Of a stretch of 26,979 nucleotides of DNA, positions 1 to 7,813 are shown piece by piece. The notes beneath the pieces are model-generated. The model saw only the letters and a program-made list of their open reading frames with translations. It was not told where the DNA came from and did no database searches. Source of the stretch: Leptolyngbyaceae cyanobacterium SM1_3_5 (GTDB lineage: Bacteria > Cyanobacteriota > Cyanobacteriia > Elainellales > Elainellaceae). The stretch lies in NCBI GenBank assembly GCA_012031475.1, contig JAAUTJ010000007.1, positions 1 through 26,979 of the forward strand, in the 5' to 3' direction. How positions within the stretch are numbered: position 1 is the first letter of the stretch; the number at the start of each line of letters is the position of its first letter. The position numbers and the translations under genes were made by a program.

Positions 1-2
1 AA

Positions 3-434
3 AGACCGCTCACCAAAGAAGGGCGAGAAAAAACCAAACAGGTCGCGCAGCAAATGCGATCGATCGGCATTCAGTTCGATCACATGCTCACCAGTCCGTA
101 TGTTCGTGCGAAGCAAACGGCGGAAATTTTGATGGAAGCGAAACTCAGTCCGCAATTAGAAGAAGCGGAATTTTTGGGACATGACGGCAAATTGGAAGAT
201 TGGATTGTGTGGTGGCAAAATTGGCCGCATTCACCGGATGCAAAGCTGGCTTTAGTCGGACATGAACCGGACTTGAGCGCTTGGGCAGAGCAGCTAATTT
301 GGGGTGAAGTGAGAGGGCGAATTGTGTTGAAAAAGGCGGGGGCGATCGGTCTGGCCGTACCGGAAACCGGAGTGGCGATCGGGCAGTGCGATTTGTTTTG
401 GTTGACTCCGCCGCGCCTGTTGCGATCGAAATAG
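3..434 (+). CDS. sixA: SixA-type phosphohistidine phosphatase, 5' end outside window
   Basis: Histidine-phosphatase superfamily (phosphoglycerate-mutase fold), SixA branch, which removes phosphate from phosphohistidine of signalling proteins. The frame is open from base 3, so the start and the N-terminal RHG catalytic motif lie upstream. Visible are RPLTKEGREKTKQVA near the beginning, the SPYVRAKQTAEIL segment (conserved S-x-x-x-R-A-x-Q-T) and VGHEPDLS, which carries the second catalytic His. These three blocks in this order are characteristic of SixA. The stop codon falls inside a 12-bp tandem repeat. The family is secure; the physiological substrate cannot be told from sequence. Confidence 0.85.
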   Translation, partial: RPLTKEGREKTKQVAQQMRSIGIQFDHMLTSPYVRAKQTAEILMEAKLSPQLEEAEFLGHDGKLEDWIVWWQNWPHSPDAKLALVGHEPDLSAWAEQLIWGEVRGRIVLKKAGAIGLAVPETGVAIGQCDLFWLTPPRLLRSK

Positions 435-451
435 CGGGCGAAATAGCGGGC
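428..451. repeat. 12-bp tandem repeat over the sixA stop codon
   Basis: Two exact copies of GAAATAGCGGGC (428-439 and 440-451), followed by GATCGAAAT. The first copy contains the TAG stop of the upstream gene. Probably a replication-slippage duplication beside a HIP1-like site. Confidence 0.8.
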
Positions 452-587
452 GATCGAAATCAGTGCCGCAAGAGTGAAAAGCTGCTTTGTGCAACAGAAC
501 CCGCTTGAGCAGTATGGCACTCTCAACTAAGATCCAATCTCAAACTAAGATCAAAGTTCTACCTTCTCTAAGCAAAACGGTGAAATT

Positions 588-1766
588 ATGACTGTCTGTG
601 AGTATAGACCGGGACTTGAGGGCATTCCGGCCACCCAGTCGAGCATTAGCTTTGTGGACGGGAAGCAAGGCATCCTCGAATATCGCGGCATTCGCATCGA
701 AGAACTCGCCAAGGCCAGCACGTTTCTGGAAACGTCCTACCTGCTGATTTGGGGCAGCTTGCCCACCCAAGACGAACTCGCAGACTTTGAGCATGAAATC
801 CGCTATCATCGCCGCCTCAAGTACCGCATCCGCGACATGATGAAGTGCTTCCCCGAAAGCGGCCACCCAATGGATGCGCTGCAAGCGTCCGCCGCCGCCT
901 TGGGATTGTTCTACTCGCGCCGTGCCTTGGAAGATCCGGCATACATTCGGGCGGCTGTCGTCCGACTGCTGGCGAAAATTCCCACAATGGTCGCCGCCTT
1001 TCAACTGATTCGCAAGGGAAACGATCCGGTTCAGCCGCGTGACAACCTGAACTACTCGGCCAACTTTCTCTATATGCTCAACGAGCGCGAACCTGACCCG
1101 CTGGCCGCGAAAATTTTTGATATCTGCCTGACACTACACGCCGAACATACGATCAACGCTTCTACCTTTTCGGCTATGGTGACGGCTTCGACACTGACCG
1201 ATCCGTATGGCGTGATTGCGTCCGCTGTGGGAACCTTGGCGGGGCCGCTGCACGGCGGGGCAAATGAAGAAGTGATCACGATGCTCGAAGAGATTGGCTC
1301 GATCGAAAACGTCCGATCGTTCGTGGCAGATTGCGTCGATCGCAAATCGAAAATCATGGGCTTCGGCCATCGCGTCTACAAGGTGAAAGACCCCCGTGCG
1401 ATCATTTTGCAGGATTTGGCCGAGCAGCTTTTTGAAAAGTTTGGCCGCGATGACTACTACGACATTGCCGTTGAGCTAGAGCATTGCGTGGCCGAAAAGC
1501 TCGGTGAAAAAGGCATTTACGCCAACGTGGATTTCTATTCGGGGCTGGTTTATCGCAAGCTGGGCATTCCCACCGATTTGTTTACGCCCGTCTTTGCGAT
1601 CGCTCGCGTGGCGGGCTGGCTTGCCCATTGGAAAGAACAGCTAGAGGCAAATCGGATCTTCCGCCCTACGCAGATCTACACAGGTACGCACGAGGCTCCC
1701 TACATTCCCATCGAAAATCGCGGCTCAATTCCGAATGCGGCGATACTAGCTGATTCAATTATCTAA
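588..1766 (+). CDS. gltA: Citrate synthase
   Basis: Intact 392-residue citrate synthase, which condenses oxaloacetate and acetyl-CoA into citrate at the entry of the TCA cycle. The N-terminus (MTVCEYRPGLEGIPATQSS) is typical of the cyanobacterial enzyme and supports this ATG, although only a weak ribosome-binding site is visible upstream. Active-site elements are present: LHAEHTINAST around residue 184, GPLHGGANEEV around 220, the catalytic His in GFGHRVYK around 260, and the catalytic Asp in NVDFYSG around 314. Length fits the short bacterial type. It stands alone on the plus strand, followed by a strong terminator about 100 bp downstream, so it is probably monocistronic. Confidence 0.97.
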   Translation: MTVCEYRPGLEGIPATQSSISFVDGKQGILEYRGIRIEELAKASTFLETSYLLIWGSLPTQDELADFEHEIRYHRRLKYRIRDMMKCFPESGHPMDALQASAAALGLFYSRRALEDPAYIRAAVVRLLAKIPTMVAAFQLIRKGNDPVQPRDNLNYSANFLYMLNEREPDPLAAKIFDICLTLHAEHTINASTFSAMVTASTLTDPYGVIASAVGTLAGPLHGGANEEVITMLEEIGSIENVRSFVADCVDRKSKIMGFGHRVYKVKDPRAIILQDLAEQLFEKFGRDDYYDIAVELEHCVAEKLGEKGIYANVDFYSGLVYRKLGIPTDLFTPVFAIARVAGWLAHWKEQLEANRIFRPTQIYTGTHEAPYIPIENRGSIPNAAILADSII

Positions 1767-1867
1767 GGGAATTCACGGAAAATTTACGGGTGCAGGGTCG
1801 CACCCCCTTGTGATTTTTGTAAATCGCTGCCATATTATTACTTAGTGACGATTTTCAGGAACTCCAG

Positions 1868-1896
1868 CCCTCAGACGGAATCGTCTGAGGGTTTTT
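1868..1896 (+). terminator. Rho-independent terminator after gltA
   Basis: Perfect 10-bp stem, CCCTCAGACG / CGTCTGAGGG, with loop GAAT, followed directly by five T. It lies about 100 bp after the citrate synthase stop. Confidence 0.9.
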
Positions 1897-2125
1897 GTCT
1901 TGGGTCTAAAACTTTGGCTAAACTAATGGCGCAACAGCAATTCTACCGATTCACCTGCTGTATGCTTCATCTGTCTTAAGCAAGCCCTGCGAATACACGG
2001 TCGGCGCGATTGTAAACTTGGTCTAAGGTGAAACCGGGAATTCGGCAGATTTGCAGGAAACTTCAGCCGCAAGCTCACGATCGCCGCGCAAAAACTTTAC
2101 GTCCTGATGGGAGGAAGTTCGAGGA
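1897..2125. other. Intergenic, no gene seen
   Basis: Stretch between the gltA terminator and the glycosyltransferase start. No convincing coding frame, RNA gene or repeat was found. It should hold the promoter of the glycosyltransferase; GGAGG lies about 12 bases before that ATG and may be its ribosome-binding site. Confidence 0.5.
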
Positions 2126-3440
2126 ATGCAAGACCGCCGATTCAAAGTGTTGCTGATTATCGAGCAGTGCAACCCAGAATGGGCTTCTGTTCCGCTGGTT
2201 GGCTATCGATACTACGAAGGCATCAGCCAGCTTGCCGACACAACTCTGGTGACGCACGATCGCAACCAGTCCGCTCTGCAAAAGGCGCATCCCGATCGCG
2301 AAGTTGTCTACATTGCCGAAAGCAACTTGATTAGGCAGTACTACAAGCTGGCCGAACGACTCAGCAAAATCAAAGGCAAAACGATTTGGCCGCTCTACAA
2401 TACCTTAAGCTTTCCGGTCTACGACGAATTTAACCGTCAGGTGTACCAAAAGTTTCGCGATCGACTGTCCCTGAGCGGCGAAATTTGACCTGGTTCATGC
2501 CATTACGCCGATGATGCCGCGCTATCCGGTCAAGCTGATCGAAGCCTGCGATCGTACCCCGTTCGTATTGGGACCTGTGAACGGTGGCGTTCCCTTTCCG
2601 CCCGGATTCAAAGCCGTTTCGCGTCAGGAATTTGCCTACTTTAACTTTTTGCGATCGCTCGGTCGCCACCTGATTCCGGGCTATCGCAAAACCTACGAAA
2701 AAGCCGATCGAATTTTGTCAGGTTCCACCTACACCTTGAACCTGATTCAAGATCTGTTTGACGTTCCAGACGATCGCATCAGCCTCGCTTACGAAAACGG
2801 CATCACCAACGATTTTCTCAAAGGCCAAGAAGAAGTCCGAGTCCAGGCGAATTCTAATGTTGTGAAACTGCTGTTTGTTGGCAGGCTGGTTCCCTATAAA
2901 GGGGCAGATATGCTGATTGAAGCGATCGGTCAGCTAGACTCAGCAATTCAGCAAAAGATCGAACTGTCGATCGTCGGGGATGGCTCTGAAAAAACGGCAC
3001 TCAAAGAGCAAGTTAAGGCGCTCAATTTGAGCGATCGCATTCACTTTACAGGCTGGGTACAGCAGCAGGAAACGCTCGACTACTATCGCAGTTCTGATAT
3101 TTTTTGCTTCCCCTCCATTCGCGAATTTGGCGGCGCGGTTGTGATCGAAGCAATGGCGAGCGGCTTGCCCTGCATCGTTGTGAATAATGGCGGCATTGGT
3201 GAATATGTGACGGAAAAAACCGGATTCAAAATCGAACCCACTTCGCAATCGCATGTGGTTGAAGACCTGAAAAAGCACATTACGACGCTGGTTGAAAATC
3301 CCGCCCTGCGGCAGCAAATGGCCGTTCACGCAGTCGATCGAGCTAAGGCATTCACCTGGGAAAACAAGGTGGAAGAAGTCATCAAAATGTACAGCAAGAT
3401 CGTTCCGCCTGCACAGGTTGCCCATCTCAACTTGCGGTGA
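2126..3440 (+). CDS. Family-4 (GT-B) glycosyltransferase, one frameshift
   Basis: Glycosyltransferase of the GT4 type, which transfers a sugar from a nucleotide donor, probably for cell-surface polysaccharide. The N-terminal domain starts MQDRRFKVLLIIEQCNPEW; the donor-binding C-terminal domain shows LLFVGRLVPYKGADML, LSIVGDGSE, RIHFTGWV and the E-x7-E motif in REFGGAVVIEAMA. The frame breaks near 2484 (AAATTT): the first part stops at 2488, but FDLVHAITPMMPRYP continues in another frame with no homologous sequence lost, so one indel separates two halves of one protein of about 437 residues. The acceptor is unknown. A repeat cluster starts just after the stop codon. Confidence 0.85.
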
Positions 3441-3444
3441 GGTG

Positions 3445-3506
3445 TTGAGACGCGAGATCTTGGGGTTGAGGCGCGAGATCTTGTTGAGACGCGAGATCTC
3501 GCGTCT
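3445..3506. repeat. Cluster of GAGATCTC-centred palindromic repeats (locus 1)
   Basis: Three units in series: two half units TTGAGRCGCGAGATCTTG (3445-3462 and 3466-3483) and one nearly full palindrome (3484-3506) with core AGACGCGAGATCTCGCGTCT. The same sequence recurs at 4229-4280, 7794-7813 and 8327-8367. It lies between the convergent glycosyltransferase and permease genes. Confidence 0.9.
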
Positions 3507-3538
3507 GGCACGGGGCGGGGATCGGCGGGGAATGAGGT

Positions 3539-4107
3539 TTAGGCGGTGGGGGGGTTCGATCGATCGCTGAAGCCAACTGAGGCTGGTTTCGGCCAGCAGT
3601 GCCAAGAGCGCAACGGGAATTGCGCCAACGAGCAAAATTGCGTTGTCATACAGCGAAAAGCCGCGCACGATAAACGTTCCCAGTCCGCCTGCGCCAATGA
3701 AGGCGGCAAGCGTGGCGCTGGCGATCACTTCCACCATCGCTGTTTTGATGCCTGCCAGCACAACCGGAAGGGCAAGCGGAATTTCGATTAGGCGCAGCAC
3801 TTGCTGGCGATTCATGCCCATCCCGATCGCCGCTTCACGAATCATCGGGTCGATGTTACGAAAGGCGACATCGGTGCTAATTAAAATCGGCGGCATCACC
3901 AGCAGCGTCAGGGCGATCGCCGCCGACCAAAAAACTAAGGCCAAAATACGGAATCGCCAAAAACAAAATCGCCAAGCTGGGTACAACTCGCAAAGCGTTG
4001 AAGCTGTTAATAAAAACTGTCGCGGCGGTGCGCGATCGCGCACTCCATAAGCCCAGCGGCAGACCGAGCAGCAAGCCAACACTCAACGGCAGCAGCACCA
4101 GCAGCAA
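3539..4107 (-). CDS. ABC permease, osmoprotectant/glycine-betaine type, broken
   Basis: Inner-membrane permease of the BPD_transp_1 type, OpuC/ProW-like branch. Visible are LLLGLPLGLWSARSR, NALRVVPSLAILFLAIPYFG, the cytoplasmic coupling loop (REAAIGMGMNRQQVLRLIEI plus PLALPVVLAGIKTA) and GAGGLGTFIVRGF, with several hydrophobic helices. One extra base in the A6 run at 3929-3934 breaks the frame. If the G7 run at 3548-3554 is one base too long, the protein ends SIEPPTA at the TAA of 3539; as written it reads through the repeats. The start is uncertain: TTG at 4107 is used, but the frame is open with plausible coding sequence up to a TAG at 4207-4209 and has no good start codon. No partner ATPase or binding protein is adjacent, so it may be a remnant. 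Confidence 0.7.
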
Positions 4108-4228
4108 ATGCTGTCTCAGAGCCGCAATCAGTTCATCTGCGTTTGCAGCGGCGTAAGCGTAAGCCTCGGCAAAATTTCCATAAGCGGCTGGAAGAGGAGA
4201 TGAGCGCTAGCTTAGCGTATGGTGGGTG

Positions 4229-4280
4229 CTGAGATGCGAGATCTCGTCCGTTGAGACGCGAGATCTCGCGTCTCAACGGA
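4229..4280. repeat. GAGATCTC palindromic repeats (locus 2)
   Basis: One partial unit (about 4229-4247) and one perfect inverted repeat of 34 bp at 4247-4280 with central core AGACGCGAGATCTCGCGTCT and flanks TCCGTTG / CAACGGA. It is the longest perfect palindrome seen in the window and lies just upstream of the permease remnant. Confidence 0.92.
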
Positions 4281-4315
4281 TTGGGGTTGGCTAAGAGAAG
4301 GTTGCAGTCTTGGTG

Positions 4316-4777
4316 CTAAGGCTGGGAGCAGATCGAGGAATAAAGACCGTTTTTCTGAAGGGAATTGCCTTGGCGATCGACCTCGATCAGCGGAATGCCG
4401 TAGTCAAGCTGGAGCGCTGAATCTGGACTGGCAAACCCGCGCAAACCCAGTTCTGCCCCAATGAGCGGGTCGGGCGGGTGGGGGTGCGATTGTTCCAGCC
4501 ACAGCCCGCATCGACGATCGAAACGATCTGGAGGCGATCGGCTGGATTGAGGGCGAGACGCGCTTCGATCGAAGTGAGCAAACCGTGTCCCTGACATAAT
4601 ATAGTCATTGTCGATGTAAAGCGCAGTGATGGCCGATCGCAAATTCACCAAATCTTCAAACGAAACCCCTTGACCCCACGGCGGTTCGATTAAAGCGGCA
4701 ATTTCCGTTTGCAGAACCATACTGCGCTGCACCTCCACCTCGCGCAGTTGAATCAATTCACCTGGTAATTTTCTCAT
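4316..4777 (-). pseudogene. Internally deleted ShlB/FhaC-type (TpsB) outer-membrane transporter
   Basis: Both ends of a two-partner-secretion transporter are recognisable, but the middle is missing. The beginning (TEIAALIEPPWGQGVSFEDL, then NLRSAITALYIDNDYIMSG) matches the ShlB-type POTRA domain, whose usual pattern is 'LxxLRSAITxLYVDxGYITSGA'. Directly after it come C-terminal barrel pieces: GLLTSIEARLAL, LQIVSIVDAGCGWNN, then ELGLRG and LDYGIPLIEVDRQGN with the terminal QKNGLYSS strand. A normal protein has about 400 more residues between these parts. There are also frame changes near 4590 and between about 4460 and 4490. ATG is at 4777, one base from the divergent HAD gene. The family assignment rests on remembered motif patterns; the deletion reading is inference. 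Confidence 0.7.
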
Positions 4778-4778
4778 T

Positions 4779-5513
4779 ATGGCAACGCTCCGCTGTCGAG
4801 ACCTCACCTTTTTCAGCATTGCTGCCGTCATTTTTGACAAAGACGGAACCCTTGCCGATTCACAGGCTTATCTGCGAAATCTGGGAATGCGGCGATCGCG
4901 CCTGATCGATGCCAAAGTTCCGGGTGTCGGAGAACCGCTGCTGATGGCGTTTGGCATTGGCGAGAACGGCATCAATCCGGCGGGCATGATGGCCGTTGGC
5001 TCACGCCGTGACAATGAAATTGCCGCCGCTGCCTACATTGCCGAAACCGGACGCGACTGGATGGAAGCATTGGCGATCGCCCAAGCGTCTTTTGCCGAAG
5101 CCGATCGCTATCTTCAACCCAAAGCTCCACAAACGCCGCTCTTCCCTGGCACCCTGGAATTGCTGCGATCGCTGCGATCGGCCAAGCTTAAACTTGCCAT
5201 TCTCTCTGCCGATACAACCGCCAACGTCCAGGAGTTCGTACAGCACTATGCACTCGACGTGGATGCGGCGATCGGCACAGATGACAATCTGGGCAAGCCA
5301 AATCCGCAATTCCTGCAACGAGCAGGAGACGCGATCGATGTTCCTTGCGCTCAAATGCTCATCGTGGGTGATTCGATCGCAGACATCGAACTGGCGCGAT
5401 TGGCAGGAGCAGCAGGCGCGATCGGCGTAACGTGGGGCTGGACATCCGCTCAATATCTAATCGGCGCGGATATCATGATCGATCAGTTCGCTCAAATCGA
5501 AGTGTTGGAATAG
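4779..5513 (+). CDS. HAD-superfamily hydrolase, phosphoglycolate-phosphatase-like
   Basis: Intact 244-residue HAD hydrolase (subfamily IA). Motif I is FDKDGTL with nucleophile D20 and acid D22; motif II is LSADT, motif III the Lys in LGKPNPQF, and motif IV GDSIADIE. The helical cap between motifs I and II agrees with small-molecule phosphatases such as phosphoglycolate phosphatase, but the substrate cannot be assigned. The ATG lies one base from the divergent start of the TpsB remnant (CATTATG), so 5' regulatory sequence of each gene would lie inside the other. An insertion sequence follows immediately downstream. Confidence 0.88.
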   Translation: MATLRCRDLTFFSIAAVIFDKDGTLADSQAYLRNLGMRRSRLIDAKVPGVGEPLLMAFGIGENGINPAGMMAVGSRRDNEIAAAAYIAETGRDWMEALAIAQASFAEADRYLQPKAPQTPLFPGTLELLRSLRSAKLKLAILSADTTANVQEFVQHYALDVDAAIGTDDNLGKPNPQFLQRAGDAIDVPCAQMLIVGDSIADIELARLAGAAGAIGVTWGWTSAQYLIGADIMIDQFAQIEVLE

Positions 5514-5569
5514 AATCTGGCAGGGGTTTTTGACGTACTCGCCCGGTTTCAAACTGGGGAATTCTGGGA

Positions 5570-6708
5570 TCAAGCAGAGATTGCAGGCTGAGCCTGTCTA
5601 ACATCTCCTACTCCAAGAGTTGACGCCCCAACTCTTTTAATATTGACTGCGGCGTTTTCATCCCTGTCGTTCAACGATTGGCACTGCGGGCAACGCCACA
5701 ACCGATCCGACAGTTCCAGCTTTGATGAATGTGTCCGCAGTTGGCACAGGTTTTAGAACTTGGATACCAACGGCTGACAAACTGAACGAGCTTGCCTTTT
5801 TTCTGGGCGACCCATTGCAGAATTTGCAGAAATTCGCCAAATGCGAGGTCTGAAATCTTGCGTCCCCACAACCGCTGCATTCCCTTGAGATTCAAGTCTT
5901 CAAAACACAGCACATCGAACTGATTGGTGAGCTGGTGCGCTAGGTTCCAAAACCAATCACGGCGTTGGTTAGAAACCGCTTCATACTGACGAACCAAATG
6001 CTGACGCGCTTTTTCTCGGTTTGCAGATCCCTTCTGTTTGCTCGAAAGTTGACGGCTAGCCTTGCGAATTGCAGCAAGCGAACTTTTCAGAAATTGCGGT
6101 GATTCAATCTCAGACCTATCAGAACAGGTGAAAAAAGTTTTCAGCCCAAAGTCAAAACCAGCGATTCTACTCGTCTCGATTTTGATTTCCGGCTCGCCTC
6201 CTGCATCTGCTACCACAATCAGAAACACCTCGCCTAGTAGAGTGCGCTTAATTGTAACAATTAAGATTGTAACAATTAAGATTGTGCCTTCAATTGAACG
6301 TGAATTCCAGTATTGAAAAACTCGCTTGCCAATGGCAATGCGATCGCCGCTTAGAAATTTGTATCCAGTCTGTTCCAAAGTGAATGATTTGTATGTCTTG
6401 ACTTTTTTGAATGATGGCGGTTTTGCTCTCTTTTTGTGATGCTTGAAAAATAATTGGTACGCCCTTTTGATGCGTTGGCAAATGTCTTGTACGGCTTGAG
6501 AGCCTACCGACTGCCAGAATGGTTTACGCTTGCGAAGCTTGGCAATATGCGCTTGAAGACGATTACAGTTCAAGTGCTTTTTCCACATCCGGTAGTAGCG
6601 CCGATGAAGGGCGATGCAATGGTTATAGATCACGCCAGCGGCAATCAGCATCCGTTTAAGATGGCGATTGCGCTTGTGCTGATAAAGCTTGAACTTGAAT
6701 GTCTTCAT
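5570..6708 (-). CDS. tnpB: TnpB RNA-guided nuclease-type protein, frameshifted in the zinc finger
   Basis: TnpB, the IS605-associated RuvC-like protein; in studied members it is an RNA-guided DNA nuclease. The start is taken at MKTFKFKLYQ, the usual beginning. Visible are the RuvC Asp in AGFDFGLKTFF (about residue 187), the Glu in CFEDLNLKGMQ (about 269) and SSKTCANCGH (first zinc pair, about 318). The frame then breaks near 5728: as written it ends GVARSANR, but one base added to AGCTGG restores LELSDRLWRCPQCQ (second Cys pair), NDRDENAAVNI (last RuvC Asp) and a stop at 5570, for about 379 residues. A 15-bp in-frame tandem duplication also gives ILIVTILIVT. The 3' region could contain its guide RNA. 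Confidence 0.88.
6251..6280. repeat. 15-bp tandem duplication inside tnpB
   Basis: Two exact copies of ATTGTAACAATTAAG (6251-6265 and 6266-6280). The length is a multiple of three and inserts five codons (ILIVT repeated) before the RuvC core of TnpB. Confidence 0.9.
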
Positions 6709-6759
6709 ATTCCCTATGTTAACATATTTTGTAGACAGCTGTAAACCATCTACAAAACT

Positions 6760-7158
6760 ATGACCAAGTATAAACATTACAGACACGCTGTTGGACTGGC
6801 GACAGTTCACTTAATTTGGATACCTTGCAGGCGCAAAAAAGTCTTCTACAAGCGCGAAGACTTGAAACAGCGATGTGCTGAAATCTTCTACAGCGTTGCT
6901 AAAGAAAATAACTGGTTTATCAAGGCGCTTGAAATCGCGTCTGATCAGGTTTACCTTTTAGTGGAATACGATCCGCACACCGCAATTTCTCAATTGGCAA
7001 AAGCGTTCAAAGGGCGATCTTCAAGATTGCTCCGACAAGAGTTTCCAGAACTATTAAAGCTGCCGTCGCTGTGGACACATTCTTACTTTTTTGACACCAC
7101 TGGAAAAGTCAGCACCCAGAAGATTTTTGACTACATCAACGATCCACATCATGATTGA
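6760..7158 (+). CDS. tnpA: IS200-type Y1 transposase TnpA with HUH motif replaced
   Basis: 132-residue protein with the IS200-like TnpA architecture: HLIWIPCRRKKVF near the N-terminus, FKGRSSRLLRQEFPEL in the middle, LWTHSYFFDTTG, and a C-terminal helix KIFDYIND with a candidate catalytic Tyr. The metal-binding His-hydrophobic-His motif, normally DHVHLL, reads DQVYLL here: both histidines are replaced. In studied members these residues hold the divalent metal for single-strand cleavage, so the protein should be inactive or altered. The frame is otherwise complete. It is divergent from tnpB. Confidence 0.85.
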   Translation: MTKYKHYRHAVGLATVHLIWIPCRRKKVFYKREDLKQRCAEIFYSVAKENNWFIKALEIASDQVYLLVEYDPHTAISQLAKAFKGRSSRLLRQEFPELLKLPSLWTHSYFFDTTGKVSTQKIFDYINDPHHD

Positions 7159-7159
7159 T

Positions 7160-7177
7160 TCACGGCTAAAGCCGTGA
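7160..7177. repeat. Hairpin at the tnpA-side end of the IS
   Basis: Perfect 7-bp stem TCACGGC / GCCGTGA with loop TAAA, directly after the tnpA stop codon. Probably the subterminal hairpin recognised by TnpA; a transcription stop is less likely because no T run follows. Confidence 0.6.
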
Positions 7178-7312
7178 GAGTCGCTGACATCCCCCGGTTA
7201 AAACACGAGGGCTTTCGCTCCGTTCACGTAAAGCAACAGCGAATTCGATCGCCCCCACTGATTTGAAATCAGCCCACAATAGAATCAGAAGCCCTGATGA
7301 AAATTGCTGTTT

Positions 7313-7784
7313 ATGGATCACACTGCGATCGAACCGCTCTTAGCAGATTTGAAACACTTAGATGCCGCTGTGCGCGATCATGCCACCGGAGAACTGTGGC
7401 GGATCTGGTTCCAGCAAAAAGGCGCATACGGTTTGGCTTTGCTAGTAGCGCAGCCAAACGCTTTTGCAAGCGGGTCATGTCCAGGCGGCTGAAGCGCTGC
7501 TGACCGAAATCATCGCAGACCAGCCGGATTTTGTGGAAGCCTGGAATCGCCGCGCTGTCCTCCACTATATGCAGGGAAACTATCGGCGATCGCTGCAAGA
7601 TTGCCAGCAGGTGATCGCGCAAATTCCCTACCACTTTGGCGCACTGCACGGGCTAGGCTTGTGTCATGCCGCTTTGGGTGAATATGCTGAAGCGATTCGT
7701 GCCTTTCGTTGTGCCTTGGAGGTACAGCCGTTCGCGATCGTCAATCAGCGATTGATTCTGGAATGTACGGCAAAGCTGAGTTAG
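7313..7784 (+). CDS. Tetratricopeptide-repeat protein, one frameshift
   Basis: Small TPR protein, a helical scaffold for protein contacts. It begins MDHTAIEPLLADLKHLDA; after a frame change between about 7440 and 7462 it continues QTLLQAGHVQAAEALL, then VEAWNRRAVLHYMQGNY, GALHGLGLCHAALGEY and IRAFRCALEVQP, which are successive TPR helices. The last 107 codons form one clean frame (in phase from 7464) and ending NQRLILECTAKLS. The two parts overlap at the junction without apparent loss, so a single indel is likely. The partner and role are unknown. A palindromic repeat follows about ten bases after the stop codon. Confidence 0.75.
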
Positions 7785-7793
7785 GGTGTCGAG

Positions 7794-7813
7794 AGACGCG
7801 AGATCTCACGTCT
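7794..7813. repeat. GAGATCTC palindromic repeat (locus 3) at a lipoprotein 3' end
   Basis: AGACGCGAGATCTCACGTCT, one mismatch from the perfect palindrome of the family. On the reverse strand this single change creates the TGA (7806-7808) that ends the lipoprotein gene, so the repeat supplies its stop codon. Confidence 0.88.

Larger units (their letters stand above)
5521..7230. mobile_element. IS200/IS605-family insertion sequence (tnpA and tnpB divergent)
   Basis: Contains a Y1-type TnpA gene and a TnpB gene in divergent orientation, separated by 51 bp. Candidate terminal hairpins are CCCGGTT-TCA-AACTGGG at 5542-5558 and TCACGGC-TAAA-GCCGTGA at 7160-7177, as expected for a family without terminal inverted repeats. 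Exact ends and the target tetranucleotide could not be fixed; the limits given are approximate. Both genes look defective, so the copy is probably not autonomous. Confidence 0.75.

Noticed and set aside
3445..3506. Could the regularly spaced palindromes be a CRISPR array?
   Set aside because: Only three units, spacers of a few bases, no unique spacers of 30 bases or more, and the same units are scattered elsewhere; no cas gene nearby.
2940..3538. Reverse frame continuing the permease through the palindromes and antisense to the glycosyltransferase
   Set aside because: After SIEPP it encodes low-complexity repeat translation and then antisense of a real gene. Shortening the G7 run at 3548 by one base gives a normal stop at 3539.
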